Of a DNA stretch of 64,000 bases, positions 52,548 to 61,116 are shown piece after piece (within the stretch, counting starts at the first letter, position 1; each line of letters starts with the position of its first letter). Source of the DNA: Qipengyuania xiapuensis (GTDB lineage Bacteria > Pseudomonadota > Alphaproteobacteria > Sphingomonadales > Sphingomonadaceae); assembly GCF_019711395.1 (NCBI RefSeq), contig NZ_JAIGNL010000001.1, positions 682,001 through 746,000 of the forward strand, in the 5' to 3' direction. The translations under genes were made by a program, and so were the position numbers. The notes under the pieces were generated by a model. The model worked only from the letters and a program-made list of their open reading frames with translations. It was not told the origin of the DNA and made no database searches.

Positions 52548-55500
52548 TCAGAAGTTGAAGCGGGCGATGAAGGTGTAGCGACGGTCGTTGCGGAATGCCG
52601 CGCTGTTCACGCGGGTTCCATCGTAGTCGACCACCGTCGAGAGCTGCGTAACCTCGTCGAGGAGGTTCACGCCCTGGACACCCAGTTTGATGTTGTCCGT
52701 GAGGCTGTAGAAGATCGACGCGTCGAGCTGACCGCCCGACTCCTGGTAGATCGGCGAGAACGGGAAGAGGTCGTCCCTCACCGTGACCACGAACTCGCTC
52801 CGCCAGTTGTAGGCGGCACGAGCGGACAGCGGTCCCTTCTCGTAGAACACGGTGGCGTTCACGGTGTGCTCCGAAATACCCGCCAGCGGAAGCTGGGCGA
52901 CGAACGGACCCGCATTGATCGGGGCGCCATCGGAATTGACCGAGGGAGAACCGATGCTCGAGATGTTCGGGTTCGGGAAGTCGCCGCCATCCACATAGGT
53001 GTAGGAGAACTGCGAACCCAGTCCGCTCAGCAGGCCAGGAAGGAAATCATAGGTCTGCTGGTAAGCGACTTCGAAGCCCTTCAGCGTACCGTTGATGTCG
53101 TTCGCCGGGCCGTTGATGATGACATCCTGCGACAGGCCGCTGGGTGCCGTGTAGTTCACCAGGCCGAGGCCGTTCTGCACGATACCCTCGATGTCCTTGA
53201 TGAAGAACGCAGCGGTCAGCGAGCCGACGTCATCGAAATACCATTCGGCGCTCAAATCGTAGTTCCACGATTCGATCGGCCGGAGGTTTCGGTTGCCGGT
53301 GCGGATCGACAGCAGAGGTCCGCTATCGACATTCCCGCTGAAGCCAAGAGTGCCACCTGCATTGAACAGGTTGAGGTCGGGGCGAGAGATCGCCTTCGAA
53401 ACCGCACCGCGGATGACCCAGCCCGTACCACTGTCGAGGCGGATGTTGAACGCCGGCAGGAAGTGGTCGAACGTGATGTCCGAGGTATCCGGCACGAATT
53501 CACCGGTGAACAGCGAGGCATATTCATCCAGGCGTGCGCCAGTGAGCTGACAGTAGAGGATGTCAGGCGCGAAGCCCCCTCCGGGCGGAATCGGCGGACA
53601 GGAGTCGGTGATTTCCGTCGGCTGCACGATGCCATCGCCGTTGCCGCCATTGGCGACCGCGTCGAACTGCTCGGGATCGGGGAAGCGGACCAGCGAATCG
53701 TTGCTGACCTCGGTCTGCACGTAGCGCAGGCCGATGTTACCCGCGAGCGTCCAGCCGCCTGCCATGTCCAGACCGTAATCGACCCGGGCATATGCTGCCT
53801 TGGTGATTTCGCTGACGTCCGAAACTTCGTTGGGGCAGTACACACCGTCGATATCGCATCCGGTGCGACCGTTGACGCCCAGGTTGAAGCGTTCGGGCGA
53901 CTGGCCGAAGGTCGAGATATTGTCCCACTGCGTGTCGGTCACGCCACTGAGATATTCCCCGAGGAAATCGTCACCGCCGTAGAACCACGCGGAGCCGTTC
54001 GCGATCGGCGTGCCAGCTTCACCGCGCTGGAAGTTGTCGGCGAACGGGCTGCGGAACTGCGAAGCGTCCGGGAATTCGTCGACATAGGCACCGCCTGCGA
54101 TCGCGAATTCCTGACCGGGCAGGCCGGTGTAGAAGCGACCCGGCGTGAAGCCGGCCCAGTCGGGCACATAGGGACCGGGACCGGAGAAGCAGCCCGGGCC
54201 TTCGCCCCAGGGAGCACAGCCGCCACGACCGGCCCAGGGTGCCGAAAGGTTACCCCAGGTGCTGAAGTTGGTGTTGCGGTTGATGCGATCGCGCGCAGCC
54301 CAGCGGGCACCGAACTTGGCGGTCTTGAAGAAGCCGTCGTCGCTGATGTCGTACTCGAAATCACCGGCAAGGCTGAAGAGTTCGCCGTCGTTCTTCTCGC
54401 GGCTGTCGAGGCCGAACCAGTAGTAGGTGTAGAAGCCCGAGCTGAAGTAATCAGCCGGAGCGCCCGGAGGAGCCAGGAACTGGATGTCCGGGATGTCGCC
54501 GCTCAGATCGATGGCGATATCCGACCACGTGCTCATCGCACCGAAGACGGAATCGCGCGTCAGCTTCGAATTGACATACTGCATGTCGAAGCTGCCGCGG
54601 AAACGGTCCGAGAACTCCATGTCGACGTCGAACGAGAGGTCCTGCGTGACCGAGTTAGTGCCACGAAGGAAGCGCAGCGTGTCGGTCGGAACACCGCCGA
54701 GGCCGAACGGCGTTGCGTAGGCATCACCTTCACCGAAAGTCAGCACGCCGCTTTCAAAGTTGCCGTTCTCGTCGAAGGTCCAGGTCGAACCGGAACGCGG
54801 AACCGGCGAGGTGACACCGTCGTCGATGCGGCCGAGGATCGCGAATTCTTCGGTGAAGAAGTCGGTTTCCGAACGCAGGTATTCGAGCGTCATCACAAGG
54901 CCGCCATCGGCGGATTCGAACTGTGCAACGCCCGAGATCGCTTCGCGGTCGCGGTCGAGCGTGGTCGAACGGACGTTGGCGAACTGGGGCACGATGCCCG
55001 TTCCAGCTACCGGGAATTCGTCCGGGCCGAGAAGGATATCGCCCTGGAAACCGCCCGAATTGACGACCTGGGCACGGACGCAGCCGCTGGTGAGGTCGGT
55101 GTTCGAACGATAGCAGGGATCAACGATCTGCGATGCGTCGGTACGGCTCTTGAGCGACGAGTTCGAGTAGCTCAGCTGCAGGCCAAAGGTGCCGGCGGCG
55201 GAATCGAACGTGTCGGAAGCAAGGATGTTGAACGTGGGCGACCACTTTTCACGCAGGTCGCCATAGTTGGCTTCGACCGAGCCGGCGAGGTTGAGGCCGG
55301 GGTTGTCGAGCGGCTTGCGGGTGACGAGGTTCACCATGCCCGAGATATGACCTTCGATCATATCTGCGGTGCTGTTCTTGTAGACTTCGACGCGGCCGAC
55401 CAGTTCGGGCGATACGTCTTCGAAGCTCAGGACACGGCCGCCATTGGCCGAGAAGATATCGCGTCCGTTGAGTTCGGAGCGAGTATAGGGAAGGCCGCGG

Positions 55501-55877
55501 ATGATGACGCCGGTACCCTCGACCGAGAAACGGGTCGGGTCCGAGGTCTTCTCGAAGCGACCGATGTTCACACCGGGGATACGCTGCAGCGTTTCCGCAA
55601 CGGAGCGGTCGGGCAGTGCGCCGATGTCTTCAGCGGTGATGACGTCGACTACGGTGTCGGCGCGTTCCTTGAAGTCCTGTGCGGTGCGAAGCGACTCGCG
55701 GAAGCCCGAAACGATGATGATGTTTTCATCGTCGGCTTCTTCGGCGGTCGGTTCGTCGACGGTGTCGGCATCTTGCGCCCAAGCGGGCTGCGCAGCCACG
55801 AGTGCGAGACCGGATGCAGTGGTCAGCGCTGCAATGCGACGCGAAAATGGCGCGACGCCGATGGTTTTCTGAGACAT
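52548..55877 (-). CDS. TonB-dependent receptor, carbohydrate type
   Basis: This 1109-residue outer-membrane receptor has a signal peptide ending QPAWAQDA (about residue 36), a TonB box-like ENIIIVSGFRES (about 51-62), and the plug domain (about 70-190) with DRSVAETLQRIPGVNI. A 22-strand barrel follows, ending RYTFIARFNF with the terminal Phe expected for barrel insertion. It resembles the very large sphingomonad receptors found beside glycosidase genes. Its promoter carries a LacI-type operator. Confidence 0.93.
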   Translation of the reverse strand: MSQKTIGVAPFSRRIAALTTASGLALVAAQPAWAQDADTVDEPTAEEADDENIIIVSGFRESLRTAQDFKERADTVVDVITAEDIGALPDRSVAETLQRIPGVNIGRFEKTSDPTRFSVEGTGVIIRGLPYTRSELNGRDIFSANGGRVLSFEDVSPELVGRVEVYKNSTADMIEGHISGMVNLVTRKPLDNPGLNLAGSVEANYGDLREKWSPTFNILASDTFDSAAGTFGLQLSYSNSSLKSRTDASQIVDPCYRSNTDLTSGCVRAQVVNSGGFQGDILLGPDEFPVAGTGIVPQFANVRSTTLDRDREAISGVAQFESADGGLVMTLEYLRSETDFFTEEFAILGRIDDGVTSPVPRSGSTWTFDENGNFESGVLTFGEGDAYATPFGLGGVPTDTLRFLRGTNSVTQDLSFDVDMEFSDRFRGSFDMQYVNSKLTRDSVFGAMSTWSDIAIDLSGDIPDIQFLAPPGAPADYFSSGFYTYYWFGLDSREKNDGELFSLAGDFEYDISDDGFFKTAKFGARWAARDRINRNTNFSTWGNLSAPWAGRGGCAPWGEGPGCFSGPGPYVPDWAGFTPGRFYTGLPGQEFAIAGGAYVDEFPDASQFRSPFADNFQRGEAGTPIANGSAWFYGGDDFLGEYLSGVTDTQWDNISTFGQSPERFNLGVNGRTGCDIDGVYCPNEVSDVSEITKAAYARVDYGLDMAGGWTLAGNIGLRYVQTEVSNDSLVRFPDPEQFDAVANGGNGDGIVQPTEITDSCPPIPPGGGFAPDILYCQLTGARLDEYASLFTGEFVPDTSDITFDHFLPAFNIRLDSGTGWVIRGAVSKAISRPDLNLFNAGGTLGFSGNVDSGPLLSIRTGNRNLRPIESWNYDLSAEWYFDDVGSLTAAFFIKDIEGIVQNGLGLVNYTAPSGLSQDVIINGPANDINGTLKGFEVAYQQTYDFLPGLLSGLGSQFSYTYVDGGDFPNPNISSIGSPSVNSDGAPINAGPFVAQLPLAGISEHTVNATVFYEKGPLSARAAYNWRSEFVVTVRDDLFPFSPIYQESGGQLDASIFYSLTDNIKLGVQGVNLLDEVTQLSTVVDYDGTRVNSAAFRNDRRYTFIARFNF

Positions 55878-55931
55878 TGTTCCTCCCTATCCCAAGCGTA
55901 ATTGTCAGGACGAATCCCGCAATCTGACTGT

Positions 55932-55960
55932 AACATATCGAGGGTTGTGAGCGTTCACAA
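55932..55960 (-). promoter_or_regulatory. Receptor promoter overlapped by a LacI-type operator
   Basis: On the minus strand, -35 TTGTGA (55955-55960) and -10 TATGTT (55932-55937) are 17 bases apart. The -35 is part of the palindrome TTGTGAGCGTTCACAA (55945-55960 on plus), TTGTGA-N4-TCACAA. This is close to the ideal lac operator half-site TTGTGAGC. Repressor binding would occlude the promoter. The same site could act on the divergent halogenase-like gene at 56033. Confidence 0.6.
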
Positions 55961-55975
55961 GTTAGAATATTCCCC

Positions 55976-56001
55976 TGCCACAGGACCGTTGCGGTCTGGC
56001 A
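55976..56001 (+). promoter_or_regulatory. Hairpin in the leader of the halogenase-like gene
   Basis: TGCCA (55976-55980) pairs with TGGCA (55997-56001) and GACCG (55984-55988) with CGGTC (55992-55996), with a CAG bulge on the 5' arm. It lies 32 bases before the start codon. It may be a second operator or an RNA structure. Confidence 0.3.
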
Positions 56002-56032
56002 ACAGGCTCGTTTTGCTGGCATGGGTTTTGGG

Positions 56033-57544
56033 ATGGCTATCGAACATATTGTAATCGTGGGCGGGGGAACTGCAGGCTGGATGGCAGCGGCGGCGATGTC
56101 GCGCATTCGCGACGGTCGCAAGCTGGCGATCACGGTGGTGGAATCGGAGCAGATCGGCACCGTCGGTGTCGGCGAGGCGACGATTCCGCCTTTCGTCGAA
56201 TTCAATCAGGCGCTGAACATCAGCGAGCGCGATTTCCTGTCTTTCACGCAGGGCAGCTTCAAGCTCGGCATCCAGTTCGAGAACTGGGGCCAGGTGGGGG
56301 AGAGCTACATCCACCCCTTCGGTGCCTATGGCTACGATATCGGCGGGATCGGTTTCCACCAGGTCTGGCACAAGATGCGCGAGCGCGGCGACAAGCGTCC
56401 GCTGCAGCTGTTCAACCTCGAGACCATGGCGGCTTATTACGGCAAATTCTCGCGGACCGAAGATTACGCGCGCGACGACCTGCCGCCGATCAATTACGCC
56501 TATCACATCAACGCGACCGCCTATGCGCAATACCTGCGCAAATATGCCGAACAGCGCGGCGTCGTCCGCCACGAGGGGATCGTCAAGGATGTGGCGCTGG
56601 ATGGCGAGAGCGGTTTCGTTACCAAGCTGACACTCGACAGCGGCAAAGAAATCGAGGCCGACTTCTTCGTCGACTGCACCGGCTTTCGCGGCCTCCTCAT
56701 CGAGCAGGCGCTCGAGACCGGATACGAGGACTGGACGCACTACCTGCCCTGTGACCGCGCAGTGGCGCTACCGTGCAACCGCGACGACGGTTCGCCTCCG
56801 CCGCCTTTCACCAAGGCGACTGCGCACAAGGCCGGTTGGCAGTGGCAGGTGCCGCTCCAACACCGCAACGGTAACGGCCATGTCTATTGCAGCCAGTTCA
56901 TGGAAGCAGACGAGGCGACCGACATCCTGATCGCCAACATGGCGGGCAAGCCGACGGCCGACCCGAACCACCTTCGTTTCGTGACCGGCCGGAGGAAGAA
57001 GTTCTGGAACAAGAACGTCGTCGCGCTTGGTCTTGCATCGGGCTTCATGGAGCCGCTCGAGAGCACCTCGATCCACCTGATCAATACCGGTGTGAACAAG
57101 CTGATCGCGACCATGTCGCTGGACGGTGTGACCGAAGCGCAGGCGAGCACCTTCAACCGCCTCACGGTCAAGGAATACGAGCGTATCCGCGACTTCCTGA
57201 TCCTGCACTACAAGGCCACGCGCCGCGACGATTCCGAGTTCTGGAATTACTGCCGCACGATGGACGTGCCCGACAGCCTCACCGAGAAGATCGAGGTGTT
57301 CAAGGCGAACGGGCAGGTGTTCCGCGAAGAAGACGAGCTCTTTACCACCACCAGCTGGGCGGCGGTGATGCTGGGCCAAGGGATCACGATGGACGGCACA
57401 AGTCCGATGGCGGATGGCGTAGCGGACGCTTCGGCCAAGGAAGTCGACGAAATGGCCAAGTCGATCCAGTGGCTCGTACAGCGCATGCCGGGGCACAAGG
57501 AATACCTCGAGCGGTACTGTCCCGCGCCCAAGGCCGCTGCCTGA
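56033..57544 (+). CDS. Tryptophan halogenase-family flavoprotein
   Basis: This 503-residue protein has the FAD motif IVIVGGGTAGWMAAAAMSR (about residues 6-24) and GVGEATIPPF. Lys77 lies in GSFKLGIQF, the position of the catalytic Lys79 in PrnA. It also has GWQWQVP (the WxWxIP motif) and Glu343 in EPLESTSIHLI, equivalent to the catalytic Glu346 of PrnA. By these residues it could be an active halogenase. Homologues with these features commonly lie next to TonB receptors in Sphingomonadales and Caulobacter, where their role is not established. The start at 56033 (MAIEHIVIV) is preferred to 56021. Confidence 0.85.
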   Translation: MAIEHIVIVGGGTAGWMAAAAMSRIRDGRKLAITVVESEQIGTVGVGEATIPPFVEFNQALNISERDFLSFTQGSFKLGIQFENWGQVGESYIHPFGAYGYDIGGIGFHQVWHKMRERGDKRPLQLFNLETMAAYYGKFSRTEDYARDDLPPINYAYHINATAYAQYLRKYAEQRGVVRHEGIVKDVALDGESGFVTKLTLDSGKEIEADFFVDCTGFRGLLIEQALETGYEDWTHYLPCDRAVALPCNRDDGSPPPPFTKATAHKAGWQWQVPLQHRNGNGHVYCSQFMEADEATDILIANMAGKPTADPNHLRFVTGRRKKFWNKNVVALGLASGFMEPLESTSIHLINTGVNKLIATMSLDGVTEAQASTFNRLTVKEYERIRDFLILHYKATRRDDSEFWNYCRTMDVPDSLTEKIEVFKANGQVFREEDELFTTTSWAAVMLGQGITMDGTSPMADGVADASAKEVDEMAKSIQWLVQRMPGHKEYLERYCPAPKAAA

Positions 57545-57585
57545 CGCTTGCCCTTCGCGCACAGGCGCTATAGCGGACTGCGAAG

Positions 57586-58176
57586 ATGTTCGATCCCCTC
57601 GCTTTCCGCAGCGCGCTAGGCTCTTTCGCCACCGGCGTGACCATCGTCACCGCGCGCGATGCGTCGGGCGCGCCGGTGGGCCTGACTGCCAACAGCTTCA
57701 ACTCGGTCAGCCTCGATCCGCCGATGGTGCTGTGGAGCCTGTCGCTGCACTCGGGAAGCCTGCCGGTGTTCCGCGATGCGGAGACCTGGGCGGTCCACGT
57801 GCTCGCGGCGGACCAGCAGGGTATGTCCGACCGGTTCGCAAGACCCGGCCAGAACAAGTTCGAGGGTCTCTCTCCAGCTGATGGCCCCGAAGGCGCTCCG
57901 CTTATCGAGGGATGTGCTGCGCGCTTCGGTTGCCGCGCGCGCTTCGAATACGAGGGTGGCGATCACGCCATTTTCCTCGGTGAGGTCATCGATTTCGACC
58001 GGCGCGAGGCGGAGCCGCTGATCTACCACGGCGGCCAGTACGGACGCATCATGCGCGCACCGACCGGAGCCGATCTCGAGCGCGAAGGACTGGCCGAAGA
58101 GGTGGGCGAAAAGCTTTCCCTTACGGAACGGGGGCAGCAGTTGCTCGAGGCCCTGGAGCGGGTCGCGAAGCGCTAG
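57586..58176 (+). CDS. Flavin reductase family protein
   Basis: This 196-residue protein has the flavin-binding split barrel: FRSALGSFATGVTIVTARD (residues 7-25), NSFNSVSLDPPMVLWSLS, and GEVIDFDR. Such enzymes supply reduced flavin to two-component flavoproteins. It lies 41 bases after the halogenase-like gene on the same strand, so it probably supplies FADH2 to it. The C-terminal 35 residues (ending LEALERVAKR) form an extra helix absent from the smallest members. Confidence 0.88.
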   Translation: MFDPLAFRSALGSFATGVTIVTARDASGAPVGLTANSFNSVSLDPPMVLWSLSLHSGSLPVFRDAETWAVHVLAADQQGMSDRFARPGQNKFEGLSPADGPEGAPLIEGCAARFGCRARFEYEGGDHAIFLGEVIDFDRREAEPLIYHGGQYGRIMRAPTGADLEREGLAEEVGEKLSLTERGQQLLEALERVAKR

Positions 58177-58236
58177 ACTCTCCCCTCTCCCCCCGATACC
58201 GGTTGCAAAACGCAATCAGACTTGAGGAGAGGCCCC

Positions 58237-59214
58237 ATGAAAACCCGCATCACCGAAATGTTCGGCATCAAGCACCCGATCATCCAGGGTGGCATGCACT
58301 ATGTCGGCTTTGCCGAAATGGCGGCAGCAGTGTCGAATGCGGGCGGCCTCGGCATCATTACCGGCCTCACGCAGGGCACGCCCGAAAAGCTCGCCAACGA
58401 GATCGCGCGCTGCAAGGACATGACTGACAAGCCCTTCGGCGTGAACCTCACTTTCCTGCCCACGGTCAATGCGCCTGACTATCCGGGCCTCGTGCGTACC
58501 ATCATCGAGGGCGGCGTGAAGATCGTCGAGACCGCTGGCAACAACCCGGCGCAGGTCATGCCCTTTTTCAAGGATGCGGGCGTCAAGGTGATCCACAAGT
58601 GCACCAGCGTGCGCCACAGCCTGAAGGCGCAGTCGATCGGTTGCGACGCGGTCTCTGTCGACGGCTTCGAGTGCGGCGGCCACCCGGGCGAGGACGATAT
58701 TCCGAACATGATCCTGCTGCCCCGAGCAGCTGACGAGCTCGAAATCCCCTTCGTCGCCAGCGGCGGCATGGCCGACGGGCGCAGCCTCGTGGCATCGCTC
58801 GCTATGGGCGCGGACGGAATGAACATGGGCACGCGCTTCATCGCGACCAAGGAAGCCCCGGTCCACGAGAACGTGAAGAAGGCAATCGTCGCAGCCTCCG
58901 AACTCGACACCCGCCTCGTGATGCGACCGCTGCGCAACACCGAGCGCGTGATGACCAATGACGCGGTCGAGGAACTGCTCAAGATCGAGAAGGAAAAGGG
59001 CGACGACCTGAAGTTCGAGGACATCATCGAACAGGTCGCCGGCGTCTATCCGCGCATCATGACCGAAGGCGACATGGATGCAGGCGCATGGTCCTGCGGC
59101 ATGGTGGCAGGCCTCATCAACGACATCCCGACCTGCCAGGAACTGATCGACAATATCATGAGCCAGGCCGAGGAAATCATCACCCAGCGTCTCGCCGGTT
59201 TCCAGAACGCCTGA
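58237..59214 (+). CDS. Nitronate monooxygenase-like FMN protein (2-nitropropane dioxygenase type)
   Basis: This 325-residue TIM-barrel flavoprotein has HPIIQGGMHYVGFAEMAAAV, SNAGGLGIITG and a conserved GGHPGEDDIP with the catalytic-type His, typical of class I nitronate monooxygenases; the family also includes NADH:quinone reductases. The start at 58237 has GAGGAGAGG. It opens a run of four oxidoreductases transcribed together (gaps 11, 10 and 12 bases). Confidence 0.88.
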   Translation: MKTRITEMFGIKHPIIQGGMHYVGFAEMAAAVSNAGGLGIITGLTQGTPEKLANEIARCKDMTDKPFGVNLTFLPTVNAPDYPGLVRTIIEGGVKIVETAGNNPAQVMPFFKDAGVKVIHKCTSVRHSLKAQSIGCDAVSVDGFECGGHPGEDDIPNMILLPRAADELEIPFVASGGMADGRSLVASLAMGADGMNMGTRFIATKEAPVHENVKKAIVAASELDTRLVMRPLRNTERVMTNDAVEELLKIEKEKGDDLKFEDIIEQVAGVYPRIMTEGDMDAGAWSCGMVAGLINDIPTCQELIDNIMSQAEEIITQRLAGFQNA

Positions 59215-59225
59215 GGGACTGACCC

Positions 59226-60368
59226 ATGCTCGATACAAGCAAGCGCTTCGCCTACAATGATGACCACGAGGCCTTCCGCGACACAGTGCGCAAGGTCTTT
59301 GCCGAGCACATGGTCCCCTATCTCGACAAGCACGAGGAAGAGGGCATCGTCGGGCGCGAGGCGTGGAAGGCGCTGGGCGAAGCGGGCATGCTCTGCCCGA
59401 CCGTCGCCGAGGAGAACGGCGGGCTCGGGCTCGACTTCGGCTTCAACTGCGTGATTGCCGAGGAGCTCAGCTACATGGGCTCGTCTGCAGGTTTCACGCT
59501 GCAGAACGACATCACGGTCAATTACTTCGAACGCCTCGGCACCGAGGAGCAGAAGCAGAAGTATCTGCCGGGCATGGTGTCGGGCGACATCATCACGGCA
59601 ATCGCCATGACCGAACCGGGCGCCGGCTCGGACCTCCAGGGCGTGCGCACCACGGCCAAGCTCGATGGCGACGAATGGGTCATCAACGGCTCGAAGACCT
59701 ACATCACCAATGGTCAGAATGCCGATTGCGTGATCGTGGTCTGCAAGACCGATCCCTCGCAGGGCGCCAAGGGCACTTCGCTGATCCTCGTCGATGCGGG
59801 CACTCCGGGCTTCGAGCGCGGGCGCAATCTCGACAAGATCGGCCAGCATGCCGCCGACACGTCCGAGCTTTTCTTCAACGACTGCCGCGTGCCCAAGGAG
59901 AACCTGCTGGGCGGGGAAGGCCGGGGCTTCATCCACCTGATGGAAGAGCTGCCGCAGGAACGCCTGTCGATCGCCGTCGGCGCGCAGGCGGGGGCGCAGC
60001 GCGCTTTCGACGAAGCGGTAAATTTCACCAAGGACCGCAAGGCTTTCGGCAAGACCGTCTTCGAATTCCAGAATACCAAGTTCACGCTCGCCGATCTTGC
60101 TGCCAAGCTGCAGGTCGGCTGGGCGCATCTCGACTGGGCGATCCAGCGCCACCTGAAGGGCGAACTGACCACGGACGAGGCGAGCGCCGCCAAGCTGTGG
60201 CACACCGATCTCCAGTGGGAATGCTGCGACGCTGCGCTCCAGCTGCATGGCGGAGCCGGTTACATGAACGAATATCCCATCGCGCGTCTTTGGCGCGATG
60301 CCCGCGTCCAGCGCATCTACGGCGGCACGAACGAGATCATGAAAGAAGTCGTAAGCCGCGCGATCTGA
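59226..60368 (+). CDS. Acyl-CoA dehydrogenase, long-chain/isovaleryl-like
   Basis: This 380-residue FAD enzyme introduces a double bond into an acyl-CoA. It has AIAMTEPGAGSDLQGVRTT, ELFFNDCRVPKENLLGGEG and IYGGTNEIMKEVVSRAI. In medium-chain enzymes the catalytic Glu lies in IYEGT, which is Gly here. In long-chain and isovaleryl types the Glu is supplied earlier, matching ELPQERLSIAVGA here. This points to those subclasses. It forms part of the four-gene oxidoreductase unit. Confidence 0.92.
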   Translation: MLDTSKRFAYNDDHEAFRDTVRKVFAEHMVPYLDKHEEEGIVGREAWKALGEAGMLCPTVAEENGGLGLDFGFNCVIAEELSYMGSSAGFTLQNDITVNYFERLGTEEQKQKYLPGMVSGDIITAIAMTEPGAGSDLQGVRTTAKLDGDEWVINGSKTYITNGQNADCVIVVCKTDPSQGAKGTSLILVDAGTPGFERGRNLDKIGQHAADTSELFFNDCRVPKENLLGGEGRGFIHLMEELPQERLSIAVGAQAGAQRAFDEAVNFTKDRKAFGKTVFEFQNTKFTLADLAAKLQVGWAHLDWAIQRHLKGELTTDEASAAKLWHTDLQWECCDAALQLHGGAGYMNEYPIARLWRDARVQRIYGGTNEIMKEVVSRAI

Positions 60369-60378
60369 GGAGAATTAC

Positions 60379-61104
60379 ATGGCCGATCCGCTCGATTATT
60401 CCGGCAAGACCGCCCTCGTAATCGGAGGGACGAGCGGGATCGGAAACGGCATCGCGCAAGCCTTCCGCGCTGCAGGTGCAACGGTCCACGTCACCGGCAC
60501 GCGTGGATCTGCGGATGACTATCCCGATAGCAATATGGACGGCCTGACCTTCCATACGCTCGACGTTTCCGAGCGCGACGCCGTGGCGGGTCTCGATGTT
60601 CCGAAGGTCGATGTCGTGGTGCTTTGCCAGGGCATAGTGCGCTATTCGCGCGAGGAATTCGACCGCCCCGGCTGGGACGCGGTGGTCGAAGTCAATCTGA
60701 ACTCGCTGATGGATTGCGCCCGCGCCTTCCATGACCGGCTGGCAGAGGCGAAGGGATCGCTCATCATCGTGAGCTCGGTCGGAGCGTTTCATGCAATGGT
60801 CGGCAATCCGGCCTATGCCGCCAGCAAGGCCGGGGCCGTGAGCCTTGTAACCTCGCTCGCCACAGCATGGGCACGTGAAGGCATCCGTGTGAACGGCATC
60901 GCGCCGGGCCTCGTCGAAACCAAGATGACAGCGGTCACCTTCGAGAACGAGAAGCGCCGGGAAGCCTCGCTGCGAACCATTCCGGCAGGCCGCTTCGGCC
61001 AGCCCGAGGACATGGCGGGCGCAGCGCTGTTCCTCGCCTCGCCGCTCGCCGATTACATGCACGGCCAGACCTTGCGGGTCGATGGCGGCATGACCCTGTC
61101 CTGA
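60379..61104 (+). CDS. Short-chain dehydrogenase/reductase
   Basis: This 241-residue SDR has the cofactor motif VIGGTSGIGNGIAQAF, the NAG-like position replaced by VLCQGIV, and the catalytic Ser-Tyr-Lys in SSVGAF and NPAYAASKAG. The C-terminus ends LRVDGGMTLS, common in SDR oxidoreductases. It follows the acyl-CoA dehydrogenase by ten bases, behind GAGGAG. Confidence 0.93.
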   Translation: MADPLDYSGKTALVIGGTSGIGNGIAQAFRAAGATVHVTGTRGSADDYPDSNMDGLTFHTLDVSERDAVAGLDVPKVDVVVLCQGIVRYSREEFDRPGWDAVVEVNLNSLMDCARAFHDRLAEAKGSLIIVSSVGAFHAMVGNPAYAASKAGAVSLVTSLATAWAREGIRVNGIAPGLVETKMTAVTFENEKRREASLRTIPAGRFGQPEDMAGAALFLASPLADYMHGQTLRVDGGMTLS

Positions 61105-61116
61105 GAGGAGAGAGCT

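Noticed and set aside
52413-55901. Open frame of 1162 codons antisense to the TonB receptor
   Set aside because: The receptor on the minus strand has signal peptide, plug and terminal Phe; the antisense frame is a high-GC shadow.
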